A stretch of DNA of 64,000 bases from Geomonas azotofigens (GTDB lineage Bacteria; Desulfobacterota; Desulfuromonadia; Geobacterales; Geobacteraceae). The translations under genes were made by a program, and so were the position numbers. The stretch covers positions 1 through 64,000 of the forward strand of contig NZ_JAHLME010000001.1 of the NCBI RefSeq assembly GCF_018919395.1. The letters are read 5' to 3'. A model generated the notes under the pieces. It was not told where the DNA came from. It saw nothing but the letters and a program-made list of their open reading frames with translations, and searched no databases. Of this stretch, positions 8,299 through 19,772 are shown piece after piece; within the stretch, counting starts at the first letter, position 1, and every line of letters starts with the position of its first letter.

Positions 8299-9416
8299 GT
8301 GAGGATGTCCATGACCTTGGCGAAGAAGTTCTTGCGCATCGGGTTTACATCCTCGCCGCTGATGCGCGCCAGCTCCTCCAGGAGCTCGCGCTGCTGCTTG
8401 TTGAGGTTGGTCGGGGTCTCCACCTTGGCGATGACCAGGTGGTCGCCGCGCCCGTACCCCTGCAGCGCCGGAACCCCCTTGCCGCGCATCCTGAAGATGG
8501 CGCCGGACTGGGTCCCTTCCGGGATCTTCATGTTCACCTTGCCGTCCAGGGTGGGCACCTCGATCTCGCAGCCGAGCGCCGCCTGGGTGAAGCTGATCGG
8601 GATCTCGCACAGGACGTCGTTGTCCTCGCGCCGGAAGATGGAGTGCTCGCGCACCGTGAGCGCCACGTAAAGGTCGCCGTTGCCCCCCCCCTTGATCCCC
8701 TGCCCACCCTCGCCGGAGAGCTTCAAGCGGATGCCGGTCTCGACGCCGGCGGGAACCTTCACCGAGATGGTCTTCTTGTCCCGCACCGTGCCGGTACCGC
8801 GGCAGCTCGGGCAGGGATGCTCCACCACGCGCCCTTCGCCGTTGCAGTGCGAGCAGGTCTTGGAAACGCTGAAGAAGCCCTGCTGGAAGCGCATCTGCCC
8901 GGCACCCTGGCAGGTGGGGCAGGTCTTGGGCTGGGTGCCGGCCTTGGCGCCGGAACCGCCGCACGTCTCGCAACGCTTGGCGTAGGGGATGTCGATCTTC
9001 TTCTCGACCCCGAAGGCCGCCTCCTCGAAGGTGATCTCCAGGTTGTACTGCAGATCGTCGCCGCGCTTGCCGCGCGAACTCTTCTGGCGGCCGCCGAACA
9101 CCTCCCCGAAGATGTCCCCGAAGATGTCCCCGAACGGGGAGCCGCTGAAACCGCCGAAGGGGGAGCCGTTGAAGCCGCCGCCCCCCATGCCGGCGTGGCC
9201 GAACTGGTCGTAGCGGGCACGCTTCTCGGGGTCGGAAAGCACCTCGTAGGCCTCGGAGATCTCCTTGAACTTGTCCTCGGCGCTCTTGTCGCCGGGGTTC
9301 TTGTCCGGGTGGTACTTGATGGCCAGACGCCGGTACGCCTTCTTGATCTCGGTCTCGGAGGCGTTCTTGTTCACCTCGAGCAGTTCGTAGTAATCCTGTT
9401 TGTCACCGTTTGCCAA
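8295..9416 (-). CDS. dnaJ: Molecular chaperone DnaJ
   Basis: Hsp40 co-chaperone that stimulates the DnaK ATPase and hands over unfolded proteins. It has 373 residues. The order is: J domain with YHPDKN, a Gly/Phe-rich stretch ([15 protein letters not shown]), four CxxCxGxG zinc motifs ([32 protein letters not shown]) and the C-terminal substrate domain. The start is taken as TTG at 9416 because GAGGG lies 6 bases upstream; a GTG at 9434 has no such site. It follows dnaK by about 120 bases, with a hairpin between them. Confidence 0.95.
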   Translation of the reverse strand: MANGDKQDYYELLEVNKNASETEIKKAYRRLAIKYHPDKNPGDKSAEDKFKEISEAYEVLSDPEKRARYDQFGHAGMGGGGFNGSPFGGFSGSPFGDIFGDIFGEVFGGRQKSSRGKRGDDLQYNLEITFEEAAFGVEKKIDIPYAKRCETCGGSGAKAGTQPKTCPTCQGAGQMRFQQGFFSVSKTCSHCNGEGRVVEHPCPSCRGTGTVRDKKTISVKVPAGVETGIRLKLSGEGGQGIKGGGNGDLYVALTVREHSIFRREDNDVLCEIPISFTQAALGCEIEVPTLDGKVNMKIPEGTQSGAIFRMRGKGVPALQGYGRGDHLVIAKVETPTNLNKQQRELLEELARISGEDVNPMRKNFFAKVMDILT

Positions 9417-9439
9417 TGTAAGCCCTCGTAACACAAAGA

Positions 9440-9466
9440 GCAGCGTCCCATCTCATGAGACGCTGC
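9440..9466 (-). other. Hairpin between dnaK and dnaJ
   Basis: GCAGCGTC and GACGCTGC pair across an 11-base loop. There is no clear U-tract, so partial termination or an mRNA processing or stability role is more likely than full termination. Confidence 0.5.
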
Positions 9467-9537
9467 CCGTTGCGGTTGTCATTTCTAAGATGCAGCGCCA
9501 TCTTCCACTAAAGCGGCACCGGTTTGCAACCTTTTAC

Positions 9538-11457
<1,920 letters not shown>

Positions 11458-11539
11458 GTGATTGCCTCCTCATATGGTAACTGTCACTCAGCAAGCTAGT
11501 CATGCCCCCGGTAAAAAACAAGGGGCGGGGTAAAAAAAA

Positions 11540-11620
11540 CTGCGGGGCTGGGGGCTGGGGGCTAGGGGCTGGCAAACCCAAGGTTTTTACTCGCCCTAGT
11601 CCGTAGTCCCCAGTCCCTGC
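11540..11620. repeat. Imperfect inverted repeat between grpE and dnaK
   Basis: A run of GGGGCTGGGGGCTAGGGGCTGG is followed by its degenerate complement (CCCTAGTCCGTAGTCCCCAGTCCC). The same 'ggggctaggggctgg' wording recurs in the tandem array at 59159-59695. Confidence 0.6.
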
Positions 11621-11622
11621 GG

Positions 11623-12186
11623 TTAAGGTTTTACGGCGACCGTGACCATGGCGGGGCGGAGCAGTCGCTCGTTCAGCATGTACCCCTTCTGGAACACGTT
11701 GACGACGGTGTTGGGCTCCTGGTCCGCGCTCGGTACCTGGGTCATGGCCTGGTGGAAGGCGGGATCGAACGGGGTCCCGGCCGGGGTCTCCAGCGGGGTG
11801 ACGCCGAACTTCTTCAGGGTGGAAAGGAGCATGTTCAGGGTGAGCTTCACCCCCTCGACGATGGGGTCGTCCTCGCTGGCGTGGTCGATGGCACGCTCCA
11901 GGTTGTCCACCGAGGGAAGGAGCTCCATGATGATCTGCTCGTTGCCGTACTTAAGGATCTCCTCCTTCTCCTTCTGCACCCGCTTCCGGTAGTTCTCAAG
12001 GTCGGCGCGCTCGCGCAGGTACTTGTCCCAGTTGCTCGCCGACTCAAGCCCCTTGGCGGCCAGGGCCTCTTCGAGTTCCTTGATCCGATCCGCATCCGAC
12101 AGCGGCTGCGCCAGTTCGACGTGGTCCTGCGACGCCGCCTCCGCTTTCTTGTCGTGCTGGTGCGCATCGTGTTTTTTCTTGTCCAT
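11623..12186 (-). CDS. grpE: Nucleotide exchange factor GrpE
   Basis: Releases ADP from DnaK. It has 187 residues. The charged, Lys/His/Gln-rich N-terminus is variable in the family. A long coiled coil (about 35-90) is followed by the conserved [29 protein letters not shown] and, at the end, the beta domain with [10 protein letters not shown] and [21 protein letters not shown]. It lies 27 bases after hrcA, so the two are probably co-transcribed. Confidence 0.95.
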   Translation of the reverse strand: MDKKKHDAHQHDKKAEAASQDHVELAQPLSDADRIKELEEALAAKGLESASNWDKYLRERADLENYRKRVQKEKEEILKYGNEQIIMELLPSVDNLERAIDHASEDDPIVEGVKLTLNMLLSTLKKFGVTPLETPAGTPFDPAFHQAMTQVPSADQEPNTVVNVFQKGYMLNERLLRPAMVTVAVKP

Positions 12187-12213
12187 CCCTTTGTACTCTC
12201 CTTTTCTCTCGCC

Positions 12214-13248
12214 CTACTCGCTCTCGAGCAGGCGGCTTATCAATTTGGCCGTATAGTCGACGATCGGTATCACCCGGCCGTAACCCATCCGGGTCGGGCC
12301 GATGACCCCCAGCACCCCGACCGTGTCCTTCCCGGTGAGGTAGGTGGAGGTGACCAGGCTCATCCCCTCCATCTTGAGCAGGGGCGATTCCGACCCGATG
12401 AAGATCTGGACCCCCTCGGCCTGCATGGAGCGGTCCAGCAGGTCCAAAAGGAGGCTCTTCTTCTCGAATGCCCTGAAGATCTCCCGCATCTTGGCGGCGT
12501 CGGCGAATTCCGGCTGGTCCAGGATGTTCGCCTGCCCCTCGAGGAAGATCTCGGTGCTGTCGGTCCTGATGGTCTGCTCGGAAAGCGCCAGCGCCCTGGC
12601 CATCAGCGAGTCGTAACGGACCTTCTCGCTCTGCATCTCGGCCAGAAGCCGTTCACGCACCTGCGCTATGGTCAACCCCTGCAGCATCCCGTTCAGGTAG
12701 TTGGCCATGCGGACCAGGTCCTCCTGCGGGATCTCCTCCTCGGTCTCCAAAAGCCGGTTCTGCACCGTGCCGTTTTGCGAGACCAGGATGGCCAGGATGC
12801 GGTGGCTGGAGAGCTTGACGAATTCCATCTGGTGGAAGACGTTGGCGGCCATGCGCGGCGCCATCACCACCCCCATGTAGCTCGAGGTGGTTGAGAGAAG
12901 CCGGCTCGCTTCCTTGAGCATCTCGGCCGGGTCCTTGCCCGCCATGCGACAGCGCCTGCGGATCTCGTCGCGCTTGCCCGGCATGAGGTTCTGCTTCGCC
13001 TCCAGGATCGAATTGACGTAGAGACGGTAAGCCTTGTCGGTGGGGATGCGGCCGGCGGAGGTATGCGGCGAGGCGAGCAGCCCCATCTCCTCCAGGTCGG
13101 CCATGACATTTCGTACCGTGGCCGGTGACAGCGCCAGCGCGTGGCTGCGGGTGATGGTCCTGCTCCCCACCGGTTCTGCGGTCGCTATGTAGTCCTCGAT
13201 GACCGCTTCGAGGATCCGTTTGCCGCGTTCAGAAAGTTGCTCTTCCAT
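12214..13248 (-). CDS. hrcA: Heat-inducible transcription repressor HrcA
   Basis: Represses class I heat-shock genes by binding CIRCE and needs GroEL for activity in other bacteria. It has 344 residues. The N-terminal winged helix has EPVGSRTI and LSPATVRNVMADLEEMGLL, the GAF-like middle includes VTSTYL, and the C-terminus has VLGVIGPTRMGYGRVIPIVDY. The start at ATG 13248 follows GAGGG by 8 bases. The gene lies directly behind the CIRCE operator, so it is autoregulated. Confidence 0.97.
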   Translation of the reverse strand: MEEQLSERGKRILEAVIEDYIATAEPVGSRTITRSHALALSPATVRNVMADLEEMGLLASPHTSAGRIPTDKAYRLYVNSILEAKQNLMPGKRDEIRRRCRMAGKDPAEMLKEASRLLSTTSSYMGVVMAPRMAANVFHQMEFVKLSSHRILAILVSQNGTVQNRLLETEEEIPQEDLVRMANYLNGMLQGLTIAQVRERLLAEMQSEKVRYDSLMARALALSEQTIRTDSTEIFLEGQANILDQPEFADAAKMREIFRAFEKKSLLLDLLDRSMQAEGVQIFIGSESPLLKMEGMSLVTSTYLTGKDTVGVLGVIGPTRMGYGRVIPIVDYTAKLISRLLESE

Positions 13249-13269
13249 AGCCTTGACCCTCAAAAGCGT

Positions 13270-13296
13270 TTAGCACTCAAAAAGTTCGAGTGCTAA
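13270..13296 (-). promoter_or_regulatory. CIRCE operator
   Basis: A perfect TTAGCACTC-N9-GAGTGCTAA inverted repeat, the HrcA binding site. It lies between the promoter and the hrcA start codon. Confidence 0.97.
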
Positions 13297-13305
13297 ACGA
13301 GCTTC

Positions 13306-13334
13306 AAGTTAGCAACGCACCTGTGCTTTGTCAA
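13306..13334 (-). promoter_or_regulatory. Promoter of the hrcA-grpE-dnaK-dnaJ operon
   Basis: TTGACA (13334-13329) and TAACTT (13311-13306) with a 17-base spacer. The predicted start falls at the upstream edge of CIRCE, the usual layout for HrcA repression. Confidence 0.8.
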
Positions 13335-13362
13335 GGGGTTCTCTGGCAGGATAATGGCGGAT

Positions 13363-14508
13363 TTACAGAAAGCGGGAAAAGATGCTGTTGGCGATGATTA
13401 CCGAGCTGTCGGCAAGACGGATGCGCTCCCCCTCGGCGACCAGCAGACCGGCCCGCAGCAGCCCCCGCACCTCCGCCAGCTGGCCCGCCAGCGCCTGCTC
13501 GCCGAAGCGCGCCTTGAGGGGGGCGAGGTCCATCCCGGTCAACACCCTGAGGCCGAGAAAAAAGCTCTCGGCCACCGCGTCCTCGAGGGAGAGCCGCACC
13601 TCGTCCCGCTCGGGAAGAAGCCGGGCGCCGATGGCGGCGCGGTAGCCGTCGAGGTCGGCGGCGTTGTTCCAGCGGCGCCCCAGCCCGTCGGGGTTCCAGA
13701 AGGAATGGGCGCCGGAGCCGAAACCGAGGTAGCTCTGCCGGCTCCAGTACGATTGGTTGTGGCGGGAAAAGCGGCCGGGGAGGCCGAAGTTGGAGATCTC
13801 GTAATGGAGGTAGCCGGCGCCGGTGAGCATCTCGGCGGTGGTCTCGAACATGCGCGCGGCCTCTTCCTCAGCCGGCAACTGGAGTTCCCCACGCTGGTAC
13901 AACCCTTCGAAGGGGGTCCCCTCCTCGATGGAGAGCGCGTAGGCGGAGACGTGTTCGGGAGCGAGCGCGATACCCCGCGCCAGCGCGGCGCGCCAGTCGT
14001 CCAGGGTCTGCCCGGGGAGGGAGTGCATGAGGTCGATGCTCACGTTGTCGAAGCCGGCGCGGCGCGCCTGCTCGAAGGCCGCCAGCGCCTCATCCACCGT
14101 ATGCACCCGCCCGAGACGCTCGAGGAGGCGTTCTTCGAAAGACTGGATGCCGAGCGACAGGCGGTTCACCCCCGCCGCCCGGTAGCCGGCCAGCCGCTCC
14201 GGGGTGAGCGTGCCCGGGTTCGCCTCCAGGGTGACCTCCGCCCCCTGTTCCAGGCCAAACCGGAGCGCCGCCTGATCGATCAGGCGCCCCACCAGTTCCG
14301 GCGCGATGAGCGACGGCGTGCCGCCGCCAAGGTACAGGGTCGACGCCTGCACCGTTTCCGGGAGTACCTTCTGGCGCAGCTCCATCTCGCAAAGCAACAG
14401 CTCGACGTAGCCGTCCAATTCGTCGCCGGACCAGGCGGTGGAGTTGAAGTCGCAGTACAGGCATTTTTTGAGGCAGAAGGGGAAATGAATATAGAGACCG
14501 GCTCTCAT
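13363..14508 (-). CDS. hemW: Radical SAM haem chaperone HemW (HemN-like)
   Basis: A 381-residue radical SAM protein. The [4Fe-4S] motif CLKKCLYC is near residue 12, right after YIHFPF. GGGTPS follows at about 60, and NRLSLGIQSF and the C-terminal HemN domain later. It resembles HemW, which inserts haem into target proteins, rather than the anaerobic coproporphyrinogen oxidase HemN, which is longer (about 450) and carries an extra Cys before the cluster. Its end lies about 30 bases before the hrcA promoter, so it could read through into the heat-shock operon. Confidence 0.88.
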   Translation of the reverse strand: MRAGLYIHFPFCLKKCLYCDFNSTAWSGDELDGYVELLLCEMELRQKVLPETVQASTLYLGGGTPSLIAPELVGRLIDQAALRFGLEQGAEVTLEANPGTLTPERLAGYRAAGVNRLSLGIQSFEERLLERLGRVHTVDEALAAFEQARRAGFDNVSIDLMHSLPGQTLDDWRAALARGIALAPEHVSAYALSIEEGTPFEGLYQRGELQLPAEEEAARMFETTAEMLTGAGYLHYEISNFGLPGRFSRHNQSYWSRQSYLGFGSGAHSFWNPDGLGRRWNNAADLDGYRAAIGARLLPERDEVRLSLEDAVAESFFLGLRVLTGMDLAPLKARFGEQALAGQLAEVRGLLRAGLLVAEGERIRLADSSVIIANSIFSRFL

Positions 14509-14884
14509 GGCTCTCGCGCTCCTTTACACGCCAGCTATGGTTCTAGCAGATCCCCCCTCTCCTTGTCACGCGAAAGCGCCGCAACTGCACGAAGACGCTT
14601 GAAATTGGCGGGGAGTAATATTACACTCCGAGCGCCGTCGGATCGCCTGCCCGTGATGGCAAGGTTTCGGGCGGCGCTCCCGAAGGGGAGGGCGAATTAC
14701 TATCCACCCCGACAGGCACAGGGCCGACATGTCCACCAAAGGCACCAGGCTGTCCACGGTAGGGGCAAATACTATTTGCCCAGCCGTCGGGGCCTTGTGC
14801 GCCGATGATGGCCAAAGAGGCAAAGACGCGACAGAGGCGGGCGAATGATTATGCGCCCCCACAGATTTTTGTGCCACGTGGTCA
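14509..14884. repeat. Intergenic region with three palindrome copies
   Basis: About 375 bases without a gene. Copies of the dispersed palindrome are at 14690-14715 (degenerate), 14759-14782 (GGGCAAAT-ATTTGCCC variant) and 14838-14864 (stem mismatch). The last ends 33 bases before the next start codon. Confidence 0.7.
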
Positions 14885-14897
14885 ATGAGGAGGGAAC

Positions 14898-15677
14898 ATG
14901 CAGAAGAGCATCAAAGCCGCCGCGTTGCAGTTCAACATAGCGCTGGGAGACATCGACAAGAACCTCGCCTACGTGACCGACAAGCTGCGCCAGCTCGCCC
15001 AGGACGGCGTGGAGCTCGTGGTGCTGCCGGAATTGTGGAGCTGCGGCTTCGACTACCGTCAGCTGAACCAGCTGGCCCTGCGAACCCCGGCCCTGGTGGA
15101 GCGGATACTGGCGCTTTCGGGGGAACTCGGCATGACCATCGTCGGCAGCCTCCCCGAACCGCACGGCGAGAAGGTCTACAACACGGCCTACGTCGCCGAC
15201 CGCGGCAAGCTGGCCGGGAGCTACCGGAAGATGCACCTCTTCGGCCTGATGCACGAGGACCGGCACCTGGACCGCGGCGACGCCGTCTGCCTGCTCGACA
15301 CCAGCGTCGGCAGGATCGGCGTCATCATCTGCTACGACCTGCGTTTTCCCGAGCTCACCCGCAGGCTCGCCGTGGACGGCGCCGAGATCATCATCGTCTC
15401 CGGCGAGTGGCCCAAGCCGCGCGAGGAGCACTGGCGCACCCTGATCCGCGCCCGCGCCATCGAGAACCAGCTCTTCGTGGTCGCCACCAACACCTGCGGC
15501 ATGATCGGCAAGCTCGACTTCTTCGGCTCCTCGATGATCGTCAACCCCAAGGGGGAACTTTTGGCCGAAGGGGGTTACGAGAACTGCGAGCCGACCGCGC
15601 TCCTCGACCCCGCCGAGATCACCTCCTGGCGCGCGAGCATCGGCTGTTTTCAAGACAGACGGCCGGAGTGCTACTAG
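14898..15677 (+). CDS. Carbon-nitrogen hydrolase (nitrilase superfamily, omega-amidase-like)
   Basis: A cytoplasmic amidase of 259 residues. The catalytic Glu-Lys-Cys triad is visible: Glu in VVLPELWSCGFD (about residue 43), Lys in YRKMHLF (about 111) and Cys in VIICYDLRFPE (about 144). The sequence around the triad resembles omega-amidase (NIT2/YafV), which hydrolyses alpha-ketoglutaramate or alpha-ketosuccinamate to ammonia and the keto acid. GAGGAGGG precedes ATG. It is isolated, with repeats on both sides, so context does not narrow the substrate. Confidence 0.8.
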   Translation: MQKSIKAAALQFNIALGDIDKNLAYVTDKLRQLAQDGVELVVLPELWSCGFDYRQLNQLALRTPALVERILALSGELGMTIVGSLPEPHGEKVYNTAYVADRGKLAGSYRKMHLFGLMHEDRHLDRGDAVCLLDTSVGRIGVIICYDLRFPELTRRLAVDGAEIIIVSGEWPKPREEHWRTLIRARAIENQLFVVATNTCGMIGKLDFFGSSMIVNPKGELLAEGGYENCEPTALLDPAEITSWRASIGCFQDRRPECY

Positions 15678-15690
15678 GGAAACCCGAAAG

Positions 15691-15808
15691 GCCTAACGCA
15701 AAGGCGCAAAGGCGCCAAGCCGCGAAGAAAAGACTTTGACAAAAGACTCTAGGTTTTAAGTGCTTAAAGTCTTGGCGCCTTCGCGGCTCCGCGTCTTTGC
15801 GTTGAGGC
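15691..15808. repeat. Long imperfect inverted repeat, family 2 copy 1
   Basis: Outer arms AACGCAAAG (15695) and CTTTGCGTT (15795), with inner parts rich in GGCGCC and CCAAG(C). A second copy is at 51512-51630. It could act as a terminator for the amidase gene, but has no U-tract. Confidence 0.75.
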
Positions 15809-15853
15809 TTTTGGATGTGCCTTGCCCGAGCGCCGCGCGGCACGTGTTTCCTG

Positions 15854-15882
15854 TTGACTTCCCAATGGGTTCAGCATATTTT
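15854..15882 (+). promoter_or_regulatory. Promoter of the tol operon
   Basis: TTGACT and TATTTT with a 17-base spacer, about 40 bases before the tolQ start. Confidence 0.65.
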
Positions 15883-15920
15883 TCCAGTTTGGTTTCCATC
15901 TAACCGCGGAGGGTTGCTAC

Positions 15921-16595
15921 GTGGGCATGCTTGCTTCGACCGGCCTGGTCGTAAAACTGGTACTTTTACTGTTGCTCTATTTCTCGGTGGTCTCCTGGGG
16001 CATCATCTTCTACAAGCTGCTGCAGGTGTACCGCGCCAACGGCGCCTCCGAGCGTTTCCTGGAATTCTTCTGGAAAGCCAAGCGCTTCGACGCCATCAAC
16101 TCGCAACTGGACCGTTTCGAGCACTCCCCCCTCACCGTCCTGTTCCAGGAGGGGTACGGCGAGCTGAGGAAACTGCAGGAGAAGGTCGAGGAGAAGGCTG
16201 ACCCGAACATCGTCAGCACCGACCTCGGCGGGGTCGACAACATCGCCCGTGCCCTGCGCCGCGCCACCACCATCGAGATCACCCGGCTGGAGAAATACCT
16301 GACCTTCCTCGCCACCACCGGCGCCACCGCGCCGTTTGTCGGCCTCTTCGGCACCGTCTGGGGCATCATGACCGCCTTCGAGAAGATCGGCCAGAGCGGC
16401 TCCGCTTCCCTGGCGGTCGTCGCCCCGGGCATCGCCGAGGCGCTCATCGCCACCGCGATCGGCCTGGTCGCCGCGATCCCGGCGGTCATGGGCTACAACC
16501 ACTTCCAGCACAAAATCAAGGTGCTCATCTCGGAGATGGACAGCTTCTCCACCGAATTTCTCAACATCGTGCAGCGCAACTTCGCGGGGAGATAA
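15921..16595 (+). CDS. tolQ: TolQ proton channel subunit (MotA/TolQ/ExbB family)
   Basis: Inner-membrane motor subunit of Tol-Pal, which draws the outer membrane inward at division. It has 224 residues and three transmembrane segments: about 9-29, 128-150 (LATTGATAPFVGLFGTVWGIM, the conserved channel segment) and 172-194. The start is GTG at 15921, with GGAGGG 7 bases upstream; ATG at 15927 is too far. It is the first gene of tolQ-tolR-tolA-tolB. The genes immediately downstream decide for TolQ rather than ExbB. Confidence 0.9.
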   Translation: MGMLASTGLVVKLVLLLLLYFSVVSWGIIFYKLLQVYRANGASERFLEFFWKAKRFDAINSQLDRFEHSPLTVLFQEGYGELRKLQEKVEEKADPNIVSTDLGGVDNIARALRRATTIEITRLEKYLTFLATTGATAPFVGLFGTVWGIMTAFEKIGQSGSASLAVVAPGIAEALIATAIGLVAAIPAVMGYNHFQHKIKVLISEMDSFSTEFLNIVQRNFAGR

Positions 16596-16598
16596 GCC

Positions 16599-17018
16599 AT
16601 GGAGTTCGGCAACAGGGATAACGGCGATCGCGGCACCATGTCGCAGATAAACGTCACGCCTCTGGTCGACGTCATGCTGGTGCTCTTGATCATCTTCATG
16701 GTCACCGCGCCGATGATGCAGCAGGGGGTCCAGGTCAACCTTCCCAAGGCGGACACCAAGTCGCTGGCGCCCAAGGAAGACACCCTGGTGGTCTCCGTCG
16801 AGCAGTCCGGCAAGACCTTCATCAATTCCACCGAGGTCGCGGGCGACCAGCTGAAGGACAAGCTGACCACGATGCTGGCCGGCCGCGAGAAGCGCGAGGT
16901 GTTCCTCAAGGCTGACCAGGCCGTTCCCTACGGCGACGTGGTGCGGGTCATGGCCCAGATCAAGGGGGCCGGCGTGGAGCGCCTGGGCATGGTGACGGAG
17001 TCCCCGCAACGCCGATGA
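16599..17018 (+). CDS. tolR: TolR (ExbD/TolR family)
   Basis: Partner of TolQ, 139 residues. A short cytoplasmic start is followed by one membrane segment (about 20-42) that carries the proton-path Asp in NVTPLVDVMLVLLIIFMV. The rest is a periplasmic domain ending in KADQAVPYGDVVRVMAQIKGAG. It starts 3 bases after tolQ and overlaps tolA by four bases (ATGA). Confidence 0.92.
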   Translation: MEFGNRDNGDRGTMSQINVTPLVDVMLVLLIIFMVTAPMMQQGVQVNLPKADTKSLAPKEDTLVVSVEQSGKTFINSTEVAGDQLKDKLTTMLAGREKREVFLKADQAVPYGDVVRVMAQIKGAGVERLGMVTESPQRR

Positions 17019-17767
17019 AAACCGCGTTCACGCGCAACTACCCGGGGCCGGGGGGGATGCTGGCGGTCTCCCTCGTCTGCCACCTGGTCGTGTTCCTGAT
17101 CATCGCCAACTGGCACGCCCTCCCTGAGTTCCGCAGGGACGAAACCCCGGTCACCTACGTCGACATGGTCACGCTACCGGTCGCTTCGCCGCAAAGCGGC
17201 ATGCCCGCCGCGCCTGCTCCGGCCGAAGCCAAGGCTCCCGCTGCGCCGCCCCCACCCCCCGCGGCGCCCAAGCCGGCCATGGCCCTGCCGACCAAGCCCG
17301 CGCCGAAGGCGCCCGCGAAACCCCAGGCCAAAACCGAACAGCAGCAAAAGGAGGCCGAGGACAAGGCCTTCAACGAACGGATGGCCAAGCTGCAGCAAAA
17401 GGCCGAGGACCGCCGCCAGGCCGCGGTGCTGGATGCCCTGAAGAAACGAGGGAGCAGCCGCATCGGCATGCCGGGAGCAACCGGGAACCAGGCGGGGAGC
17501 GACTACTCTTCGTACCTGCAGTCCCGGCTCAGGGACGCCCTCAAGCAGGTCATCGCCACCCAGACCAGGGCGCCGCAGGTGATCGCCACCATCACGGTCT
17601 CTCCCGACGGCAGCATCGATTACCGCGTGGAAAAGGGATCGGGCGACCCCTTCTTCGACGACGCCGTGCAACGCGCGGTGGCGCTGGCCGGCAAGACGCT
17701 GGTGCCCCCGCCCAACCACACACAATACAAACGCGTGTTCCGCTTCATGCCTGAAGGGGTGAAATAG
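17015..17767 (+). CDS. tolA: TolA / TonB-like energy transducer
   Basis: A 250-residue link between the TolQR motor and outer-membrane Pal/TolB. One membrane segment is at about 17-37, then a Pro/Ala/Lys-rich stretch (about 60-110), a charged coiled coil (about 110-150) and a C-terminal TonB/TolA fold (about 165-250) with RVEKGSGDPFFDDAVQRAV and FRFMPEG. It is shorter than enterobacterial TolA (421) because the helical arm is reduced. Position between tolR and tolB supports TolA over TonB. Confidence 0.85.
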   Translation: MKTAFTRNYPGPGGMLAVSLVCHLVVFLIIANWHALPEFRRDETPVTYVDMVTLPVASPQSGMPAAPAPAEAKAPAAPPPPPAAPKPAMALPTKPAPKAPAKPQAKTEQQQKEAEDKAFNERMAKLQQKAEDRRQAAVLDALKKRGSSRIGMPGATGNQAGSDYSSYLQSRLRDALKQVIATQTRAPQVIATITVSPDGSIDYRVEKGSGDPFFDDAVQRAVALAGKTLVPPPNHTQYKRVFRFMPEGVK

Positions 17768-17769
17768 AA

Positions 17770-18990
<1,221 letters not shown>

Positions 18991-19009
18991 CGCGAACAAA
19001 TCATGACCG

Positions 19010-19038
19010 TTGCTTAACCTCGAAAACGTGGGTATACT
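19010..19038 (+). promoter_or_regulatory. Internal promoter for pal
   Basis: TTGCTT and TATACT separated by 17 bases in the gap between tolB and pal, about 70 bases before the pal start. Pal can thus be made independently of tolQRAB. Confidence 0.65.
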
Positions 19039-19107
19039 TTCAGTCGTTTTTTTCAAGGGCATCGGCAGCCACGATGTCAATATTCCATAGATCAAAAGGA
19101 GTGGGGA

Positions 19108-19701
19108 ATGCGCAAGAATATCGCCGGATGCCTTGTTGTTCTTTGCATGGGAGCTTTGGTAGCGGGAGGCTGCGCCAAAAAGGATCTGGTCAAGCCCGAG
19201 GAGACGGCTCCGTCGGTCACGGCCCCCGCCCCCGAAACAGCCAAACCGGCCCAGGAGGCCAGGCCGCAGACGAAGGCCCCGGTCACCGAGCCGACCCCGG
19301 TGCGCGAGCCGGTGGTGGCGCAGGAGCCGACCCGTGAGGCCTCCAAGGCGCCGGCAGGTGACCTGCAGGGGCAGTTGCAGAAGATCTACTTCAACTTCGA
19401 CTCTTCCGACCTTTCCGAGGACTCCCGCAACATCCTCACCAGGAACGCCGAGTACCTGAGCCGTCAGGCGTCGGTCAAGATCCGCATCGAGGGGAATTGC
19501 GACGAGCGCGGCTCCGACGACTACAACATGGCCCTGGGCGAAAGAAGGGCCAAGGCCGCCAAGGATTACCTGGTGAACCTGGGCATCGCCTCGGAGCGCA
19601 TCGCCACCATCAGCTACGGCGAAGAGAAACCGGTCGACGCCGGCCACGACGAGGCGGCCTGGGCCAAGAACAGAAGGGACGAATTCGTCGTCGTCAAGTG
19701 A
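19108..19701 (+). CDS. pal: Pal, peptidoglycan-associated lipoprotein
   Basis: Outer-membrane lipoprotein of 197 residues that binds peptidoglycan and TolB. The lipobox VAGGC is at about residue 22. A Pro/Thr/Ala-rich linker (about 30-85) follows, then an OmpA-like domain with IYFNFDSSDLSEDSRNIL, IEGNCDERGSDDYNMALGERRA and ISYGEEKPVDAGHDEAAWAKNR-type sequence, the Pal signatures. AAAGGAGTGGGG precedes ATG. It is followed by a terminator. Confidence 0.95.
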   Translation: MRKNIAGCLVVLCMGALVAGGCAKKDLVKPEETAPSVTAPAPETAKPAQEARPQTKAPVTEPTPVREPVVAQEPTREASKAPAGDLQGQLQKIYFNFDSSDLSEDSRNILTRNAEYLSRQASVKIRIEGNCDERGSDDYNMALGERRAKAAKDYLVNLGIASERIATISYGEEKPVDAGHDEAAWAKNRRDEFVVVK

Positions 19702-19718
19702 CGCTCGCCACGCAGCCC

Positions 19719-19746
19719 AAAGGAGCCTTCGGGCTCCTTTTTTTAT
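19719..19746 (+). terminator. Rho-independent terminator after pal
   Basis: AAAGGAGCC-TTC-GGGCTCCTTT followed by a run of T. It separates pal from cpoB, which must be made by readthrough or a weak promoter. Confidence 0.8.
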
Positions 19747-19772
19747 CGACCGGCCTTAAAGGAGGTTTTGTC

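Noticed and set aside
15921-16595. ExbB-ExbD-TonB system instead of Tol
   Set aside because: The following genes are clearly tolB and pal, and no TonB-dependent receptor is nearby.
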